Of a stretch of DNA of 8,635 nt, positions 8,404 to 8,635 are shown piece by piece. The stretch is from positions 1 through 8,635 of the forward strand of contig JAJYSI010000117.1 in NCBI GenBank assembly GCA_021793635.1. The letters run 5' to 3'. Position 1 is the stretch's first letter. Each line of letters begins with the position of its first letter. This DNA comes from Bacteroidota bacterium. Its GTDB lineage: Bacteria > Bacteroidota > Ignavibacteria > Ignavibacteriales > Ignavibacteriaceae. A model generated the notes under the pieces. The model was not told where the DNA came from. It ran no database searches and worked only from the letters and a program-made list of their open reading frames with translations. The position numbers were made by a program, and so were the translations under genes.

Positions 8404-8635
8404 TTATTTTTTGAATAATTCAGAAATTTCAGATCCCTCATTTACAATAATTTCATTTGGACTATTTCCATTTGTAGAGTTGAAAGTTGGGACATAATAT
8501 TTGAACAATTCGACCCATTCGCTTTTTGTAGCGAAAGCATTCATGCCGGAAAAATGTTCAACCATTGTTTTCACGGAGTCTTGATTAAAATTTGAAGATA
8601 TTTTCGATTTGAATATTTTCTGGTGGGAAGTTTTA
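8404..8635 (-). CDS. C-terminal end of an unrecognised protein (5' end outside the window)
   Basis: An open frame enters from the high-coordinate edge and ends at TAA (8406-8404), giving 76 residues that end in SEISELFKK. I do not recognise the family. The segment is hydrophilic, begins lysine- and serine-rich, and has a compact aromatic stretch (HFSGMNAFATKSEWVELFKY) near its middle. I see no membrane segment and no T9SS sorting tail, so it is probably cytoplasmic or the soluble end of a larger protein. The stop is 9 nt before the C25 peptidase start and in the same frame, so the two genes are probably co-transcribed and translationally coupled. That it codes is inferred from this spacing, strand and protein-like composition. 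Confidence 0.6.
   Translation of the reverse strand, partial: KTSHQKIFKSKISSNFNQDSVKTMVEHFSGMNAFATKSEWVELFKYYVPTFNSTNGNSPNEIIVNEGSEISELFKK

Noticed and set aside
8380..8635. One gene split by a nonsense mutation (upstream fragment plus peptidase)
   Set aside because: The peptidase has its own signal peptide directly after its ATG, so an independent secreted protein is the simpler reading. A fusion would place the signal sequence in the middle of the protein.
1..8635. CRISPR arrays, tRNA or rRNA genes, insertion sequences, toxin-antitoxin or defence islands
   Set aside because: No regularly spaced repeats, tRNA-like cloverleaf, transposase motifs or small paired genes were seen. Nearly all the sequence is accounted for by four genes on one strand.

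Overview
The window is a moderately AT-rich stretch (GC in the mid-30s by eye) in which all four genes lie on the minus strand, so transcription runs from high to low coordinates. A gingipain-like C25 peptidase with a type IX secretion (T9SS) C-terminal sorting domain places it in the Bacteroidota/Chlorobiota/Ignavibacteriota group. The mosaic C25 architecture, and a bacterial COG2403-type GTPase (cyclic 2,3-diphosphoglycerate synthetase-like), make Ignavibacteriota my best guess. That is an inference from gene content, not a placement.

Layout in transcription order: (1) 8635-8404, the last 76 codons of an unrecognised gene. (2) 8394-2671, a 1907-residue secreted C25 cysteine peptidase beginning 9 nt after that stop codon. 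It has a signal peptide, propeptide-like region, C25 catalytic core, CARDB/Ig-like modules, a probable beta-propeller and a T9SS type A tail. (3) 2584-752, complete glmS, 86 nt downstream of the peptidase, with its own good Shine-Dalgarno and a plausible promoter. (4) 620-1, the N-terminal 206 residues of the COG2403-type GTPase, 131 nt after glmS, with a possible sigma70-like promoter in the gap.

The peptidase and the upstream fragment look translationally coupled. glmS and the GTPase gene are probably separate or only loosely linked units. GlmS supplies glucosamine-6-phosphate for peptidoglycan and LPS. The peptidase acts at the cell surface or outside the cell after T9SS export. A link through LPS anchoring of T9SS cargo is conceivable, but the sequence does not show it.

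I see no RNA genes, CRISPR arrays, insertion sequences, attachment sites or prophage genes. No gap between genes exceeds about 130 bases. Most of the window is ordinary for this group. The most distinctive item is the mosaic C25 peptidase with a propeller-like insert, and I do not see a convincing new multi-gene system.
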